Positions 27,308 to 37,800 of a stretch of 64,000 nt of DNA are shown here, one piece after another. The notes beneath the pieces were generated by a model. It made no database searches and was not told the origin of the DNA. It worked only from the letters and a program-made list of their open reading frames with translations. The translations under genes and the position numbers were made by a program. This DNA comes from Rubinisphaera margarita. Lineage in GTDB: Bacteria > Planctomycetota > Planctomycetia > Planctomycetales > Planctomycetaceae. Within the stretch, counting starts at the first letter, position 1. Each line of letters starts with the position of its first letter. The stretch is taken from assembly GCF_022267515.1 (NCBI RefSeq), contig NZ_JAKFGB010000009.1, positions 62,001 through 126,000 of the forward strand, written 5' to 3'.

Positions 27308-28243
27308 TCAGCTGGCGATGAGTTGGATGGAGCCGTCGGGGTGGACTTCTCGGAGTTGGCAGCGGCCATGTCTTGGGCTGGTGCGGAGGGAGGATTGTCC
27401 GCGCTGCCAGAGCAGGTCCTGCAGTTCCTCGAGGGAGCAGTCGGTATTGGTGAAGGTTGTGCAGCCGAACGTGGCGGTGACGAAGATCTGCTGCTCGGTA
27501 TCTGGGTGAACGAAAAGCGTGTTGCGAAGTTCCCCGCGGATTCGATCGGCGATGTGGCGGACGGCATCACGTGAGATGTCGGGTAGCAGGCCGATGAGCA
27601 GATCGTCGGTGGCCTGGCAGAGCAGGTCTTCGGAGCGGAATCTGCGGAGGGCGATGGAGGCGGTCTGGCGGAGGAATCCGTTGACGGCGGGCTGGCCGTT
27701 GTGCTGGGCCAGACGTGAGAAGTGATCGAGCTGAATGAAGATGACGCCGCAGGTGGCTGATGTGCCTGCGAGACTGCGATTCAGCTTTTTGAGATTCTGC
27801 TGCCAGGCGGTGAAGTCGGGCAGATCAGTTCGGGAATCGACCGGGTATTTTGACCATCGCGGTGCTCGGAAGGTTTTGCGGCGAGCCGGGGGGGAGCTGG
27901 TCGCCGAGGGAGCGGCCGAGCTGTCGATGAGTTGGGTCATCTGTCGCATGAGACTTTCGCGGGCATCGCCGAGATGAGCCGTCTGACCGGGAGTCAGCTT
28001 CTGTTGAGCCGCTTTTCGCTGCAGAAGACTACAGGCACGCTCGGCGTGATCGAGGCAGCCTGAGACATGCTTGAACAGTTTTTCAAATCGTTTGCTGGCG
28101 CGTTGCAGAGCGGCGGACTGATACCAGCGTTCATAAAGCAGGCCGAAGGCGAACCCGACTGCCAGTGCGAGCGGGACGAGGATGATGACGAGCATCATCT
28201 CGCGGCTGAGAGCAGGCAGTTGTAAGGCGATCGTGAAGTCCAT
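27308..28243 (-). CDS. Membrane-anchored GGDEF-fold protein with degenerate active site
   Basis: A 311-residue protein with one N-terminal membrane helix (MMLVIILVPLALAVGFAFGLLY), a helical linker, and a GGDEF-type domain from about residue 140 (SRTDLPDFTAWQQNLKKLNRSL...VIFIQLDHFSRLAQHNGQPAVNGFLRQ). At the active-site turn the sequence reads CQATDDLLIGLLP, so the GGDEF motif is replaced by ATDDL, and synthesis of cyclic di-GMP is unlikely. The I site (RxxD) is not clear. It may be a receptor or scaffold rather than an enzyme. The NGQPAVNGFLRQ helix and DHF keep the fold features. Confidence 0.75.
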   Translation of the reverse strand: MDFTIALQLPALSREMMLVIILVPLALAVGFAFGLLYERWYQSAALQRASKRFEKLFKHVSGCLDHAERACSLLQRKAAQQKLTPGQTAHLGDARESLMRQMTQLIDSSAAPSATSSPPARRKTFRAPRWSKYPVDSRTDLPDFTAWQQNLKKLNRSLAGTSATCGVIFIQLDHFSRLAQHNGQPAVNGFLRQTASIALRRFRSEDLLCQATDDLLIGLLPDISRDAVRHIADRIRGELRNTLFVHPDTEQQIFVTATFGCTTFTNTDCSLEELQDLLWQRGQSSLRTSPRHGRCQLREVHPDGSIQLIAS

Positions 28244-28425
28244 CGATTGTTATCGCAGCGGCAGATAGCTGAAGCATTCCGGGAACGTCCCGCTTGAAGT
28301 GTAGGTTGGGGACGGACTGCGCGGCGGAGGGACGAGGGATTTCCTGTTCCGGGTGGGGCGGGTTGTGTCGGTTGGAGGGGCTATGGGGGGATTGCGTGAA
28401 AGCAATGGCGCGCTCTCCCCCGGCG

Positions 28426-28455
28426 CACTGCTGGGTTAGCCAGCAGTGGCACCCC
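28426..28455. repeat. Palindromic element A, copy 1
   Basis: CACTGCTGG-GTTAG-CCAGCAGTG followed by GCACCCC. Further copies are at 41206, 42463, 43760 and 49717. It lies in the 268-base gap between two minus-strand genes, where no gene is visible. Confidence 0.8.
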
Positions 28456-28511
28456 GTGCGGCGTGTGACTCGACTGCTTGGGGGCAGGACGGTTCGGGGG
28501 AGATGGAGCGA

Positions 28512-30452
28512 TTATTCGCTGGGTTGTGGGGGATGCTGGGCGGCGGTTGTCTGGAGGAGGGCGAGGATTTCGAGGATTTCGTCGCGGGTGAAGCGGTCGA
28601 GGAGCGCTTTGGGCATCATCGACTGGGTCGATTTGACGATGTCTTCGATCTCGCTGCGGGGGATCTTGCGGGGTTCCTTGGCTTCGGGGTTTTCGAGCAG
28701 GGAGATGCTGGTTTTGTCTTCGGCGACGACGAGGCCGGAGAAGACCTGTCCGTCGGCGGTGATGACGACGTTCATGGCGTACTTGTCGTCGATGCGGTGA
28801 GAGGGATCGAGGATCTCACGGAGGACGGCTTCGGAATTGCCTTTCCAGCGGTGGTAGACCTGGGTGAGATCGGGGCCGACGGCTCCTCCCTGATTATTGA
28901 GGCGATGACAGAGGGCACAGGTGGCTTCGGTGAAAAGTTTGTGGCCGATTTCCGGCGTGCGGCCTCGTAGACCGTCGGGGAGATCGGACGTGAAGTCTTC
29001 GACTTTCCACGACTGAACGAAGGAGCGGGTGCTGCCGATCGGGTCTGTGGGAACGGTGGGGTTCTGCAGCCAGGCATCGAGGTCGGGGACGACGATCATG
29101 ACGCCGTACATGCGCATCCAGTGTCGCGGAAAGGTGCAGACGTAAGGATACTCGCCCGACTCGGTGGGGGCGGTGATGGTCAGCCGGTCTTTCTGGTGGG
29201 GCTGAACCATGGTGGTGGCGTGGAGGACGTCCGGCGATTTGGGGACGTAGGCTTTGCCGCCGTCGACGCCCTGAGGGCCGACCGCGAGACCTTCTTCAGC
29301 GACTTTCTGCAACGAGCCGGGCGTGGTGATGACGAGATTGTGCGGCATCAGGTCTTCGTTCTGCAGGACAATCTGCACGGAGCGACCGGCTTCAACAGCG
29401 AAGTAAGGGATGTCATATCGCATTTCCTCTTCCACGGTGTGGATGAGAACGACCCGAACGGCGACTTCGCGGAGTCGCTGGCGATACGTGCGGGCCAGAT
29501 CGACGGGGAGCTTGGCGAGAAGCTGGTCGGTCAGCTGCATCATGCGGAGAAAAGGATCGGTCGTTCGTCGAGCTGGCGGGGTATTCTCCGCGACTTTGAT
29601 GAATCGTTCGGCCAGTTCACGGGCGATCTGCGGATCGCGGTGTTCAGCCGGGATGGCGAGCAGAACGGAGATGCCGGCATCGCGAATCTGAGGTTCCGCA
29701 ACGAGTTCGGCAACCGTGGCAAACGTTTCCGCGGGCTGGCCGTTGAGTGTGGCGAGAGTGTTCAGCGCATCGCGGCGGAGTTCGACAGAGTGCGGCTTGT
29801 CGGTGAGTGTGAGGATCTGGTGGCGAACCTGATTGCGGATTTCGACCTGTGGGATAAGGCGGACGCCGGCGAGCCAGTCAGCCGCTTTGGCTGGCGACGC
29901 CGAAGCGAGCTGCCAGGCTTTGTCCTGTTGGCCGATGCTGATGAGGGCGGCGTGAGAGATGGCTCGCTGGAGCGGGCTTTCGGCCGAGACGAGTTGTTCG
30001 AACTTGCCGCTCTGGCTGGCGAGGGTTTCGGGCTTCTGACGAAGCAGAAGATTGGCGAGTTGCGTGGCGGTTCTACGGCTGGCCGCGGATTCGGTATCGA
30101 GACGATCGAAGGCGGCCAGGAGTTCGGTGACTGGATCGGAACTGTTGAGTTTCACGAGTGCATCGAGAGCTTCTTCTCGATACTGAGGCGACATGGCATC
30201 GCGGATGAGGATGGCGGTGAAGACTGGCTTGTATTTGGGGTCATCGGTTCCGCGTTCGACGAGGAGGAGTCGGGGGTTGTCGAGGCGATCGAGCTGATAC
30301 CAGACGATTCGTTCGCTCTTGTCGAGAAAGATCTTCGGCGGCTTGATGTCGGGAGCGGCCAAATGGTCGGCATGATCGTGCTGATGCTCCTGTGCGAGAA
30401 CAGGCACAGTCAGGAGCAGGAAAGCGAGCGCGAGGTTTCGGAGCGTGATCAT
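28512..30452 (-). CDS. Secreted blue-copper (cupredoxin) and cytochrome c fusion protein
   Basis: A 646-residue protein. After the signal peptide (MITLRNLALAFLLLTVPVLAQ) is a His-rich stretch (EHQHDHADH), then a helical HEAT-like part (about 60-330). The cupredoxin domain (about 335-465) has the four type-1 copper ligands in order: His in LMPHNLVIT, then Cys, His and Met in YPYVCTFPRHWMRMYG. A cytochrome c domain follows (about 500-600) with haem motif CALCH and VVITADGQVFSGLVVAEDKTS. These are planctomycete PSCyt-type proteins, presumably electron-transfer or heavily modified periplasmic enzymes. The substrate is unknown. Confidence 0.85.
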   Translation of the reverse strand: MITLRNLALAFLLLTVPVLAQEHQHDHADHLAAPDIKPPKIFLDKSERIVWYQLDRLDNPRLLLVERGTDDPKYKPVFTAILIRDAMSPQYREEALDALVKLNSSDPVTELLAAFDRLDTESAASRRTATQLANLLLRQKPETLASQSGKFEQLVSAESPLQRAISHAALISIGQQDKAWQLASASPAKAADWLAGVRLIPQVEIRNQVRHQILTLTDKPHSVELRRDALNTLATLNGQPAETFATVAELVAEPQIRDAGISVLLAIPAEHRDPQIARELAERFIKVAENTPPARRTTDPFLRMMQLTDQLLAKLPVDLARTYRQRLREVAVRVVLIHTVEEEMRYDIPYFAVEAGRSVQIVLQNEDLMPHNLVITTPGSLQKVAEEGLAVGPQGVDGGKAYVPKSPDVLHATTMVQPHQKDRLTITAPTESGEYPYVCTFPRHWMRMYGVMIVVPDLDAWLQNPTVPTDPIGSTRSFVQSWKVEDFTSDLPDGLRGRTPEIGHKLFTEATCALCHRLNNQGGAVGPDLTQVYHRWKGNSEAVLREILDPSHRIDDKYAMNVVITADGQVFSGLVVAEDKTSISLLENPEAKEPRKIPRSEIEDIVKSTQSMMPKALLDRFTRDEILEILALLQTTAAQHPPQPSE

Positions 30453-30480
30453 ACGAACTGAATCTTTCGGGGTTCAGGCT

Positions 30481-30897
30481 TCAGATATGAACTTCGGCGG
30501 CTCTTTGCTGGATCGTCTCCAGTGGAACCAGATTGCCCTGGTTGATGCCGGGACAGGATTGTTTCAGCGAGTTCCAGGCCTCTTCATCGGCGAGGTTGGA
30601 ATCCCAGAACGGCCATGTGCGACATTGCTTGGGACGAGCCGGGTAGATTTTGCAGGTGCGCGTGTGGCCATCGAAGAAAGTGCAGTCCCCGTTCGGGAAC
30701 TCGTTGAGTGACGTTTTTCCGCGGAGCGGGCGGGTATGCATGAGGCGGATTTCGCCGATCGGTTTCTTGAGATGCTCGGCGATCTCGCGGATTTCTTCTT
30801 CGGTCACCCAGACCGCTCCCGGTCCTCCGGTGCAGCAGTTGCCGCATTGGGTGCATTGGAACCGGAGGCCTTCCTGATACCAGACGGAATCGGACAT
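30481..30897 (-). CDS. YkgJ-family cysteine cluster protein (Fe-S or zinc-binding)
   Basis: A 138-residue protein with the family's cysteine pattern: FQCTQCGNCCTGGPG (residues 14-28), then NGDCTFFDGHTRTCKIYPARPKQCRTWPF. The spacing C-X2-C-X2-CC ... C ... C ... C is that of the YkgJ/CxxCxxCC family (UPF0153), thought to bind a metal or Fe-S cluster. The substrate is unknown. It lies between the cupredoxin fusion and the corrinoid adenosyltransferase on the minus strand. Confidence 0.85.
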   Translation of the reverse strand: MSDSVWYQEGLRFQCTQCGNCCTGGPGAVWVTEEEIREIAEHLKKPIGEIRLMHTRPLRGKTSLNEFPNGDCTFFDGHTRTCKIYPARPKQCRTWPFWDSNLADEEAWNSLKQSCPGINQGNLVPLETIQQRAAEVHI

Positions 30898-30972
30898 GGA
30901 ACTGAAACGAAAATCGAACGGGGAGAGAAACTGCCAGAGAACACTTAATGCGCAAAGCGCATCGCGAAGATT

Positions 30973-31542
30973 TTACGCCTTGGGAGCGGGCGAGGGAACC
31001 CAGAGCGGGGCGGGGTTGCCGGGATCGTCGATGATGCGGGAGATCTGAAAGAGCAGATCGGAAAGGCGGTTCAGATAGATGCAGGCATCTTTTGGGACTT
31101 CGTGTTCGGCTGCGAGCTGCCAGAGAATGCGTTCGGCACGGCGACACACGGTTCTGGCGAGGTGGACTGACGCAGCAGCGAGCGTGCCGCCGGGGAGGAT
31201 GAAACTGGTGAGCGGCGGCAGCTTGCGGTTAATTTCGACCATCCAGTTGTCCAGCCGGTTGGTCTGGGACTGGTTGAACCGGAACGGGGAGCTGACATCG
31301 GATTCGGCGGGGATGCAGAGATCGGCTCCGAGGTCGAAGAGATCGTTCTGGACTTTGCGAAGTCGATCGTGCCAGGGGGCGGCGATTCCCTGAGCGAGAG
31401 CGAAGCCGAGGTGAGCGTTGAGTTCTTCGATGGTGCCGAGCGTTTCGATGCGGATGTCGAACTTGGAAACTTCGGAGCCGTCGCCGAGACGGGTGGTGCC
31501 GCCGTCGCCGGTTTTTGTCGTGATGTTGTTCAGATAGACCAT
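30973..31542 (-). CDS. ATP:cob(I)alamin adenosyltransferase (PduO type)
   Basis: A 189-residue protein; the family makes adenosylcobalamin from a cob(I)alamin/corrinoid and ATP. It shows the family start VYLNNITTKTGDGGTTRLGDG (the ATP-binding TKTGDxGxT) and an FILPGG motif. ASVHLARTVCRRAERI corresponds to the conserved 'h.a.r.v.RraEr' helix, and IYLNRLSDLLFQISRI to the final helix with the corrinoid-contacting LNRLSD.LF. The start codon is one base after the stop of the 957-residue hydrolase gene, so the two are probably one transcript. Confidence 0.93.
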   Translation of the reverse strand: MVYLNNITTKTGDGGTTRLGDGSEVSKFDIRIETLGTIEELNAHLGFALAQGIAAPWHDRLRKVQNDLFDLGADLCIPAESDVSSPFRFNQSQTNRLDNWMVEINRKLPPLTSFILPGGTLAAASVHLARTVCRRAERILWQLAAEHEVPKDACIYLNRLSDLLFQISRIIDDPGNPAPLWVPSPAPKA

Positions 31543-31543
31543 G

Positions 31544-34417
31544 TTATTCGGTGAGTGCCTGGTCGGTGAAGGAGCCGTGCTTGAGGAAGTTGCGTGTGGC
31601 TTCGATGCTGCGTGGATCTCGCATCAGCAGCATGTGGAGGCAGGGGAATGAGCAGAAATCGCTTTCCCCTTCAAGGTGCGTACTGGCGACGGTGACGGTG
31701 CCATCGTCGTCGCCCTGCATAAGCGGGTTGTAGCCGTTCGTGTTCTCGCCCCGACCGCCGGCGATGATGCCGAATGGCACGGTGGGAATGGGGAGTTTAT
31801 CGACGGTGCCGAAGTCGGTCCGGAGTTGCTGACCGGCCTGCCCCATGACCCATTGGAATGGCGGGAAGCGGTGGAGGCGGTCGGCCAGTTCGGCTCCGTG
31901 ATTGGGGGTGCCCATCATGATGACGCGGCCGATTCGCTGCGTCTGTGACTGCGTCTGTGGCAGGGCGAACCAGGCTCGGATGACGAGGCCGCCCATGCTG
32001 TGTCCGACGAGATGGACGGTTTCGATGCCTTCAAGGGACGTGATGACGCGGTGCAGGTCTTCGGCTGCTTTTTCGATGGTGATGCGAGTGCTGGGATAAT
32101 TGACGGGGATCGCGTAGTAGCCGTCCTTCTCGAGAGCGACTCGCAGGGGAGTGAAGGAGTTAGCGGAGCGAAGGATGCCGTGGAGCAGGACGACAGCTTC
32201 GCCGGACATGGGGGCGAGGTTCTTCTCGGTGCGGATGCCTTCCAGGGCGGTTACGCATTCCTCGAACGAGCCGGAGGCGTGGCGATTGTTCCGGCGATCG
32301 AGCAGGCGGCACTGAGAGGTCAAGACATTCTGCTGGATGCGATAGTCGCGAAAGAAGTGAATGTCACTCCAGTACTGCAGTCCCCCCAGGGTCTTCATGG
32401 CGTCTTCGTCCTGTGAATCGGATGACGGGATTGTGGCAACGTTCTGGTCGGAGATGGTGACCGATTCCAGGTCGAGATCGGGGATCTCGCTGGCCTTGCG
32501 GTAGGTCGACAGGACGGTTTTGTCGGTTTGCTGCAGTTCGACAGGCGTGCGGTTGGCGACCATGGCCAGAGTGTAAGGAATGTCGAGGATCTTCAGGACA
32601 CCGAGATAGTCCGGCCCGTCCTGATGGGACGCAGGGAGTTCGGAGAGGGTCAGTTGGTCCACAGGAGTTGAGGCGAAGAGAGCCGCGTAGAGGGCGTTGA
32701 CCGCCGGTGATCCGGTGGCAATGAGTTCGCAGGGGGCTTCTTTGCATTCGGGACGACCGCGGACTGCGTTTACGGCAGCGATGATGTCCCAGACACGAGA
32801 GGCATCGGCGGTCTGACCAAGCAGGGCGAAGCGACGCCGGATGTGGATCTGCTCACGATCGTCTCCGGACCAGGCGTGAGGACCGACGCCGCGAGGGGCG
32901 AAGATGGCGACGATTTCCTGCGGAGACTGTGGTGATGCAGACGTGTCGCCGGTGTTGACGTGAAACTTGAGGCTGGCCGGTTTGTTCTTGTCGAAGGAAC
33001 GCGACTTCTTGAGTGTGAGCGTGAGGGGCACGCTGGCTTCGGATTCGAAACGCAGTGTTTCGGTGACGATGTCTTCGGTCGTCGATTCTCCCACGGATGT
33101 CAGTTCGGGAGTGTTCGAGTCGGCGGGCCAGTCGGGGAAGCATTTTTCGCGGAGCTGATTTTTCAGTTGCTCGGTCTGCTGTTTCCAGGCACTGGCGGTT
33201 TCGGGGACTTCCGGAGAACTGGTGGGGACGAAGGTGTCGTGGATGTTGGAGGTCCGCTCGTCTTCAGGCAGATCGCGGAAGACGCGAAGTTCTTCCGGCT
33301 CGAACAGTTTCTGGGCTGGCATGCTGACGCGATCGGTCTTTTTGAGGAAGCGGTCGAACCATTCGAAGGCGTTGACCTGGAGTCGTTGAGTGTCTTTGTG
33401 GGGGCCTTCGGCGATGGCGACGCCGAGTTTGTCGCCGGCGTCGTAGTGGTCGTAGACGCGGCGGACATCCCAGTAGACGTCCATGACGCCGTCGAGCGGG
33501 AAGATGGAATCCTTGTCGGTGTTGGTGATGAGCAGTGCTCGTGGGGCGACCAGAGCGGGGATCATTGAGAAGTCCCACTGCTGGTTGTTGATCTGGAACA
33601 TGCAGTCGCAGTGGCCTTCGATGCAGTCGTCGACGACGTGGTTCCGCATACTGGTGATGCCGGCCACAGGGACGGCGGCTTTGACGCGTTCATCGAGGGC
33701 GGCGACCCACCAGGAGTAGGCTCCGCCGCCGCTGCGGCCGGTGACGCCGATGCGTTCGGGATCGACCTGTTCGAGGGACTGGAGGTAATCGATGCCGCGA
33801 ATGCCAGTCCAGGCTTCGACACCAGCCGGGGTGTAGCCACGTGAGTTCCACCACCACATGTCGCCACGATAGGTTCCGTGATGGACGCCCTGAAATTCCC
33901 CGAGCTGGATGGTGTCGATCGTGAGGCAGACATAGCCGTTACTGGCGAACCAGACGCCGTGATGATGGTAGCCGACTTTGTTGCCGTAGCTGACGCCGTC
34001 TTTCACGTTGCGGGAGTGTCCGCAGACGTAGAGGATGGCCGGGAGCGGTTCGGTGACTTCGTTGGGCAGATAGAGATTGGCCGTGACGTAAAGCCCGGGG
34101 AGAGCCTGATAGTGCAGGTTTTTGACGGTGAAGGAGTCGGTCTTGATCTCGCCGGTGACGGTCGGTTTGAGCGGTGTCTTTTCGGGCTGGGGGTGCAGGC
34201 CGAGCATTTCGGCGAGTTGCTGCCGGTATTCGGACTGGCGGGTCTGGAATTCGTCGAGATCGTGAAGGCGTTCGGCGGTTTCGGATTCGACCTGGGAGGT
34301 CTTGGCTTCAAAGTAGCGTCGGAGTGCGGTGTCGTGATCGATGGGCTCAGCGAAAAGCGGTGTGATCGCAATGAGGAGAGAAAGAACCGGTAGCAGCAGG
34401 CGACTGGGAAGGATCAT
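31544..34417 (-). CDS. Secreted protein with two alpha/beta hydrolase domains (esterase plus lipase-like)
   Basis: A 957-residue protein with signal peptide MILPSRLLLPVLSLLIAITPLFA. The first domain (about 40-390) is an acetyl-xylan-esterase/X-Pro peptidase-like alpha/beta hydrolase: LPAILYVCGHSRN, then nucleophile GVTGRSGGGAYSWW. The second domain (about 735-950) is a lipase-like fold with GEAVVLLHGILRSANSF and nucleophile elbow HLVGHSMGGLVIRAW. The middle part is beta-rich and of unknown family. Two serine hydrolases in one polypeptide suggest sequential hydrolysis of a complex polysaccharide ester. Linked to the corrinoid adenosyltransferase gene by a one-base gap. Confidence 0.85.
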   Translation of the reverse strand: MILPSRLLLPVLSLLIAITPLFAEPIDHDTALRRYFEAKTSQVESETAERLHDLDEFQTRQSEYRQQLAEMLGLHPQPEKTPLKPTVTGEIKTDSFTVKNLHYQALPGLYVTANLYLPNEVTEPLPAILYVCGHSRNVKDGVSYGNKVGYHHHGVWFASNGYVCLTIDTIQLGEFQGVHHGTYRGDMWWWNSRGYTPAGVEAWTGIRGIDYLQSLEQVDPERIGVTGRSGGGAYSWWVAALDERVKAAVPVAGITSMRNHVVDDCIEGHCDCMFQINNQQWDFSMIPALVAPRALLITNTDKDSIFPLDGVMDVYWDVRRVYDHYDAGDKLGVAIAEGPHKDTQRLQVNAFEWFDRFLKKTDRVSMPAQKLFEPEELRVFRDLPEDERTSNIHDTFVPTSSPEVPETASAWKQQTEQLKNQLREKCFPDWPADSNTPELTSVGESTTEDIVTETLRFESEASVPLTLTLKKSRSFDKNKPASLKFHVNTGDTSASPQSPQEIVAIFAPRGVGPHAWSGDDREQIHIRRRFALLGQTADASRVWDIIAAVNAVRGRPECKEAPCELIATGSPAVNALYAALFASTPVDQLTLSELPASHQDGPDYLGVLKILDIPYTLAMVANRTPVELQQTDKTVLSTYRKASEIPDLDLESVTISDQNVATIPSSDSQDEDAMKTLGGLQYWSDIHFFRDYRIQQNVLTSQCRLLDRRNNRHASGSFEECVTALEGIRTEKNLAPMSGEAVVLLHGILRSANSFTPLRVALEKDGYYAIPVNYPSTRITIEKAAEDLHRVITSLEGIETVHLVGHSMGGLVIRAWFALPQTQSQTQRIGRVIMMGTPNHGAELADRLHRFPPFQWVMGQAGQQLRTDFGTVDKLPIPTVPFGIIAGGRGENTNGYNPLMQGDDDGTVTVASTHLEGESDFCSFPCLHMLLMRDPRSIEATRNFLKHGSFTDQALTE

Positions 34418-34808
34418 CGTGTGGTGTACCCCCGGGCTGAGTGGTCACTGGTGGGACGGATCGGGCAGAGATTTTCCGAGTCCTGATGGAAGCCCGATCT
34501 CGTGTCGATTCTAGGCAGGTGGAGTCGATTTTGCAGCCATGGACGGGAATTGTGGCAGATTGACGGCGGCGGGGCGGAGTCTGAGACTGGCCGGAAATGG
34601 CGGTAGCAGGTGTGTGGAGCCGGTCGTATAATGGGGAGTCGGTGTACGGGGCCTCAGTCTGTCGCGAAGCGGCGCTGAGGAGATTCGGTATCGACGCGAT
34701 GCGACGATGATTCATTCCTGAGTTTGATCCCTCCTGCGTTTTCTGGTCTTTTCTCCTGCCTTGTGCGAGTCGCGTGATGCGGCCGCCCGAGCACTGGAAG
34801 TTTCTGAC
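34418..34808. other. Divergent intergenic region without recognisable gene
   Basis: About 390 bases between two divergent genes. I see no palindromic repeat of the types found elsewhere, no tRNA and no credible short coding frame. Promoters for both neighbours should lie here, but I cannot pick out reliable boxes. Confidence 0.4.
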
Positions 34809-37800
34809 ATGATGCAATTCCGCCGAACTCCTTTCTGGCTGTTTTTCGGTCTCCTGATTTCGCTGGTCAATGCTCCGCGAGTTGGTGCTCAGGAAGATGC
34901 CGGCGATCCGCCTGCTGCGGAAAAGAAGGAACAGAAGCCGGTCGAGAACCCGTTGAAAAATGCGCTGAAGCGACTGTTGGGCGGCGGGAAGGATGACGGG
35001 CCGGCCGGTGTCGAATTGCCGAAGATTGAAGAGGGAGAACCTCGAGCGCCGAGCGATCCTCGAATTCCGTCGATTCGCGAGCATGAGATGGTGCTTGAGA
35101 ATGCGCGCGCTCGAGCCGAGATGGGGCAGTGGCCGGAAGCGATTCAGATTTATCAGAACCTGCTCGATGCGCCGGTGGACTCGGTGATGCGGGGTGATGA
35201 TGGTCAGTATCGGTCGTTACGATGGGATGTGCAGGAACGGATCGGTTCGATGCCGCCAGGGGCCCGGGAAACGTACGAGCGAACGTACGGAGGGCTGGCG
35301 AAGAAGATGCTGGATGACGCGTTCGACGCCTCGGACATGGCGGTGATCCGCGAAGTGGCGGAGCGGTTCTTTCATACGAAAGCGGGACAGGCGGCGGCGA
35401 ATCGGATTGCGTCTCTGCACGTGGATCGTGGGGAGTTTGCAATCGCCGCTCAGTGGTACCGCCGACTGGCGGAAAGTGGCAGCGAATTGTCTCAGGATCC
35501 AGTCTGGCGTTTTAAGGCGGCAGCTGTCTTCGAGAAGGGCGGCGTGAAATCGCCTGAAACCGAGCCGTTCGGACAGATGCCGGAAGCGGATGTGAAGGTG
35601 CTGGAGCGGCGTTTGCCGGGAAAATCGCTGGTGGAAGTTCGGGAGGCGTGGAAGTCTCTGACGACGTTTTTCAATCCGCCGCTGGATGACTGGTTGCATC
35701 CGGGGGGGGCGAAGAATCGGAGTGGACATGCCTCGGGAGGGCATCCGCTGCTGATCAGTGCGTGGCAGAAGACGACGACGGAGCATTCGGACGTACGGGA
35801 TCAGGTGCGATCGCTGCAGGATGATCTGGAAGTGTCGCGGACGCCGGCGATTCCGGCGATGCAGCCGATCAGCGTGGGGTCTCAGGTGATTTTCCGGACA
35901 TTCGATGGATTGTGTGTCGTTGACAGTGAAACCGGTTATGTGCAGTGGGAGTCTCGGGAGACGGTGCCGCCGTCGCGACTGATGACTTCAGGAAGCAAGA
36001 GCTCAGTCCATCAGCAGAACTTTGTGATACGCGGGAATGTGGTCACTCCGTATCAGGGGACACAGACGGAGAATCATCCCCTGGCGAACTTTCTGTTCCG
36101 CAATGGCGTGCACGGGACGATGACGAGTGATGGTTCGGATGTGTATGTGATTGAACAGAATGCGGTGCTGTCCAATCTGCTGGGGTCTTCGTACTACACG
36201 AACAATTCACTGGAGGACAATGACCCCTATCGCCGGGACTGGGGTTCGAACCGGTTGACAGCGTACGATCTGAAGACCGGTCAACAGAAGTGGAATGTTG
36301 GCGGGGAGCGGTTGTCGGGGCGACTGGATTCCGCGCTGGCGGGGACGTTCTTTCTGGGGCCTCCGCTGGCTGATGGAGGCGAGCTGTTCGTGATGGGAGA
36401 GCAGGACAATGCGATCCGACTTTACTGTCTGGCGAGTGGCTCGGGGGATGTGAAGTGGTCGTGCCTGCTGGCGTACACGGATCTGCCGATCAATCAAGAT
36501 GCAATGCGACGATGGTGGCCTGCTCAAGTTGCGCTGTCCGACGGCGTGCTGGTATGCCCGACGAGTGTGGGGCTGCTGGTGGGTGTGGATCGCGCGGCCG
36601 CCGAGGTGGTGTGGATTTCGAGCTACAAAGATAGTGAGACGAACGAGAACAAACGGCAGTTCCGTGGAGGCGGCTACGCGCCGGTGTCCCCGGGATCGTT
36701 GAATGATCGGTGGTTTCCGACGCCGCCGCAGGTCGTGGGGCAGGCGATTGTGATGGCTCCAGCTGAGTCGCGCATGCTGGCGGGTTTCCGTCTGGGGGAC
36801 GGGGAGGAACTGTGGCGGATTCATGACGTCGAGGGCGGCCTGTACGTCGCCGGGGCTTATGAGGGGCAGATGCTGTTAGTGGGCCGGCGCGAGCTGACGG
36901 CGGTGGAAGCGGCAACGGGGAATCGACTCTGGTCTCGGGAGTACGGCGACTTCGATGCCGTCGCTCGGAGTGAAGGCTGGCTGCCGAGTGGCCGGGGTAT
37001 CATGCTGGAAGGTCAACTGCTGTTGCCGATGGCGGGGCGGGAGATCTGGTATTTCGATCTGGAAAAGAATGAGTTTGTGGGACGGGCGGCGATCGAAGAG
37101 GAGGAATTCCGGCTGGGCAATCTGATCATGTCGCAGGGTCGGCTGATTTCGGCGTCTGCCGGAGAAGTGGCGATGTTCGAGCCGAAAGCGGATGTCGAAG
37201 CGGATGTGAAACAGCGACTGGCCGCGGATCCGTCGGACTTTCGAGCATTGACGCGGCAGGCGCAGATTCTGCTGCTGGAGAAGCGATTTGTGGATGCGCT
37301 GACGGCGCTGCGTCAGATCGATGAGGCTGCGCTGAGCGGGCCGGAGGAAGGGACTTACCAACGACAGATGCGGCAGACGCTGTTTCAGGTCGTCGAAGCC
37401 AAAGAGACGCCTTCGGACGCCGAGCTTGAGGAATTGAAGCAATATGTTGTCTCGCGGGATGATCAGGAGCGATATCTGCGATTGCGTGCGCGGGCGGCGA
37501 GTGTGGCGAGGCGATACACGGAAGCCTTGGAAACCTACGGGGAGTTGAGCCGCCTGGGAGGCCGGAAACTGGTCCAGGATACGACGCAGCCTGCGCTGGA
37601 AGTTCGTGAGGATGTGTGGTTGTCGGCCCGTCTGCGGGAGTTGTGGGAGAAGTCGACTGGGGAGGTCTCGTCACGAATCACGGCTGCGGTGATGGACGCC
37701 GGTCAACGGGCGATGGCGAGCGGTGAGATTGAGGCGATGCGGAATGTGATCGCGATCTATGGCTTTCATCCGGCACTGGAGGAGTTGTATCTGATGCTGG

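Noticed and set aside
28294..28970. Plus-strand open frames of up to 174 codons opposite the copper/cytochrome gene
   Set aside because: They are antisense to a clear gene with signal peptide and copper and haem motifs, and their composition is that of a shadow frame.
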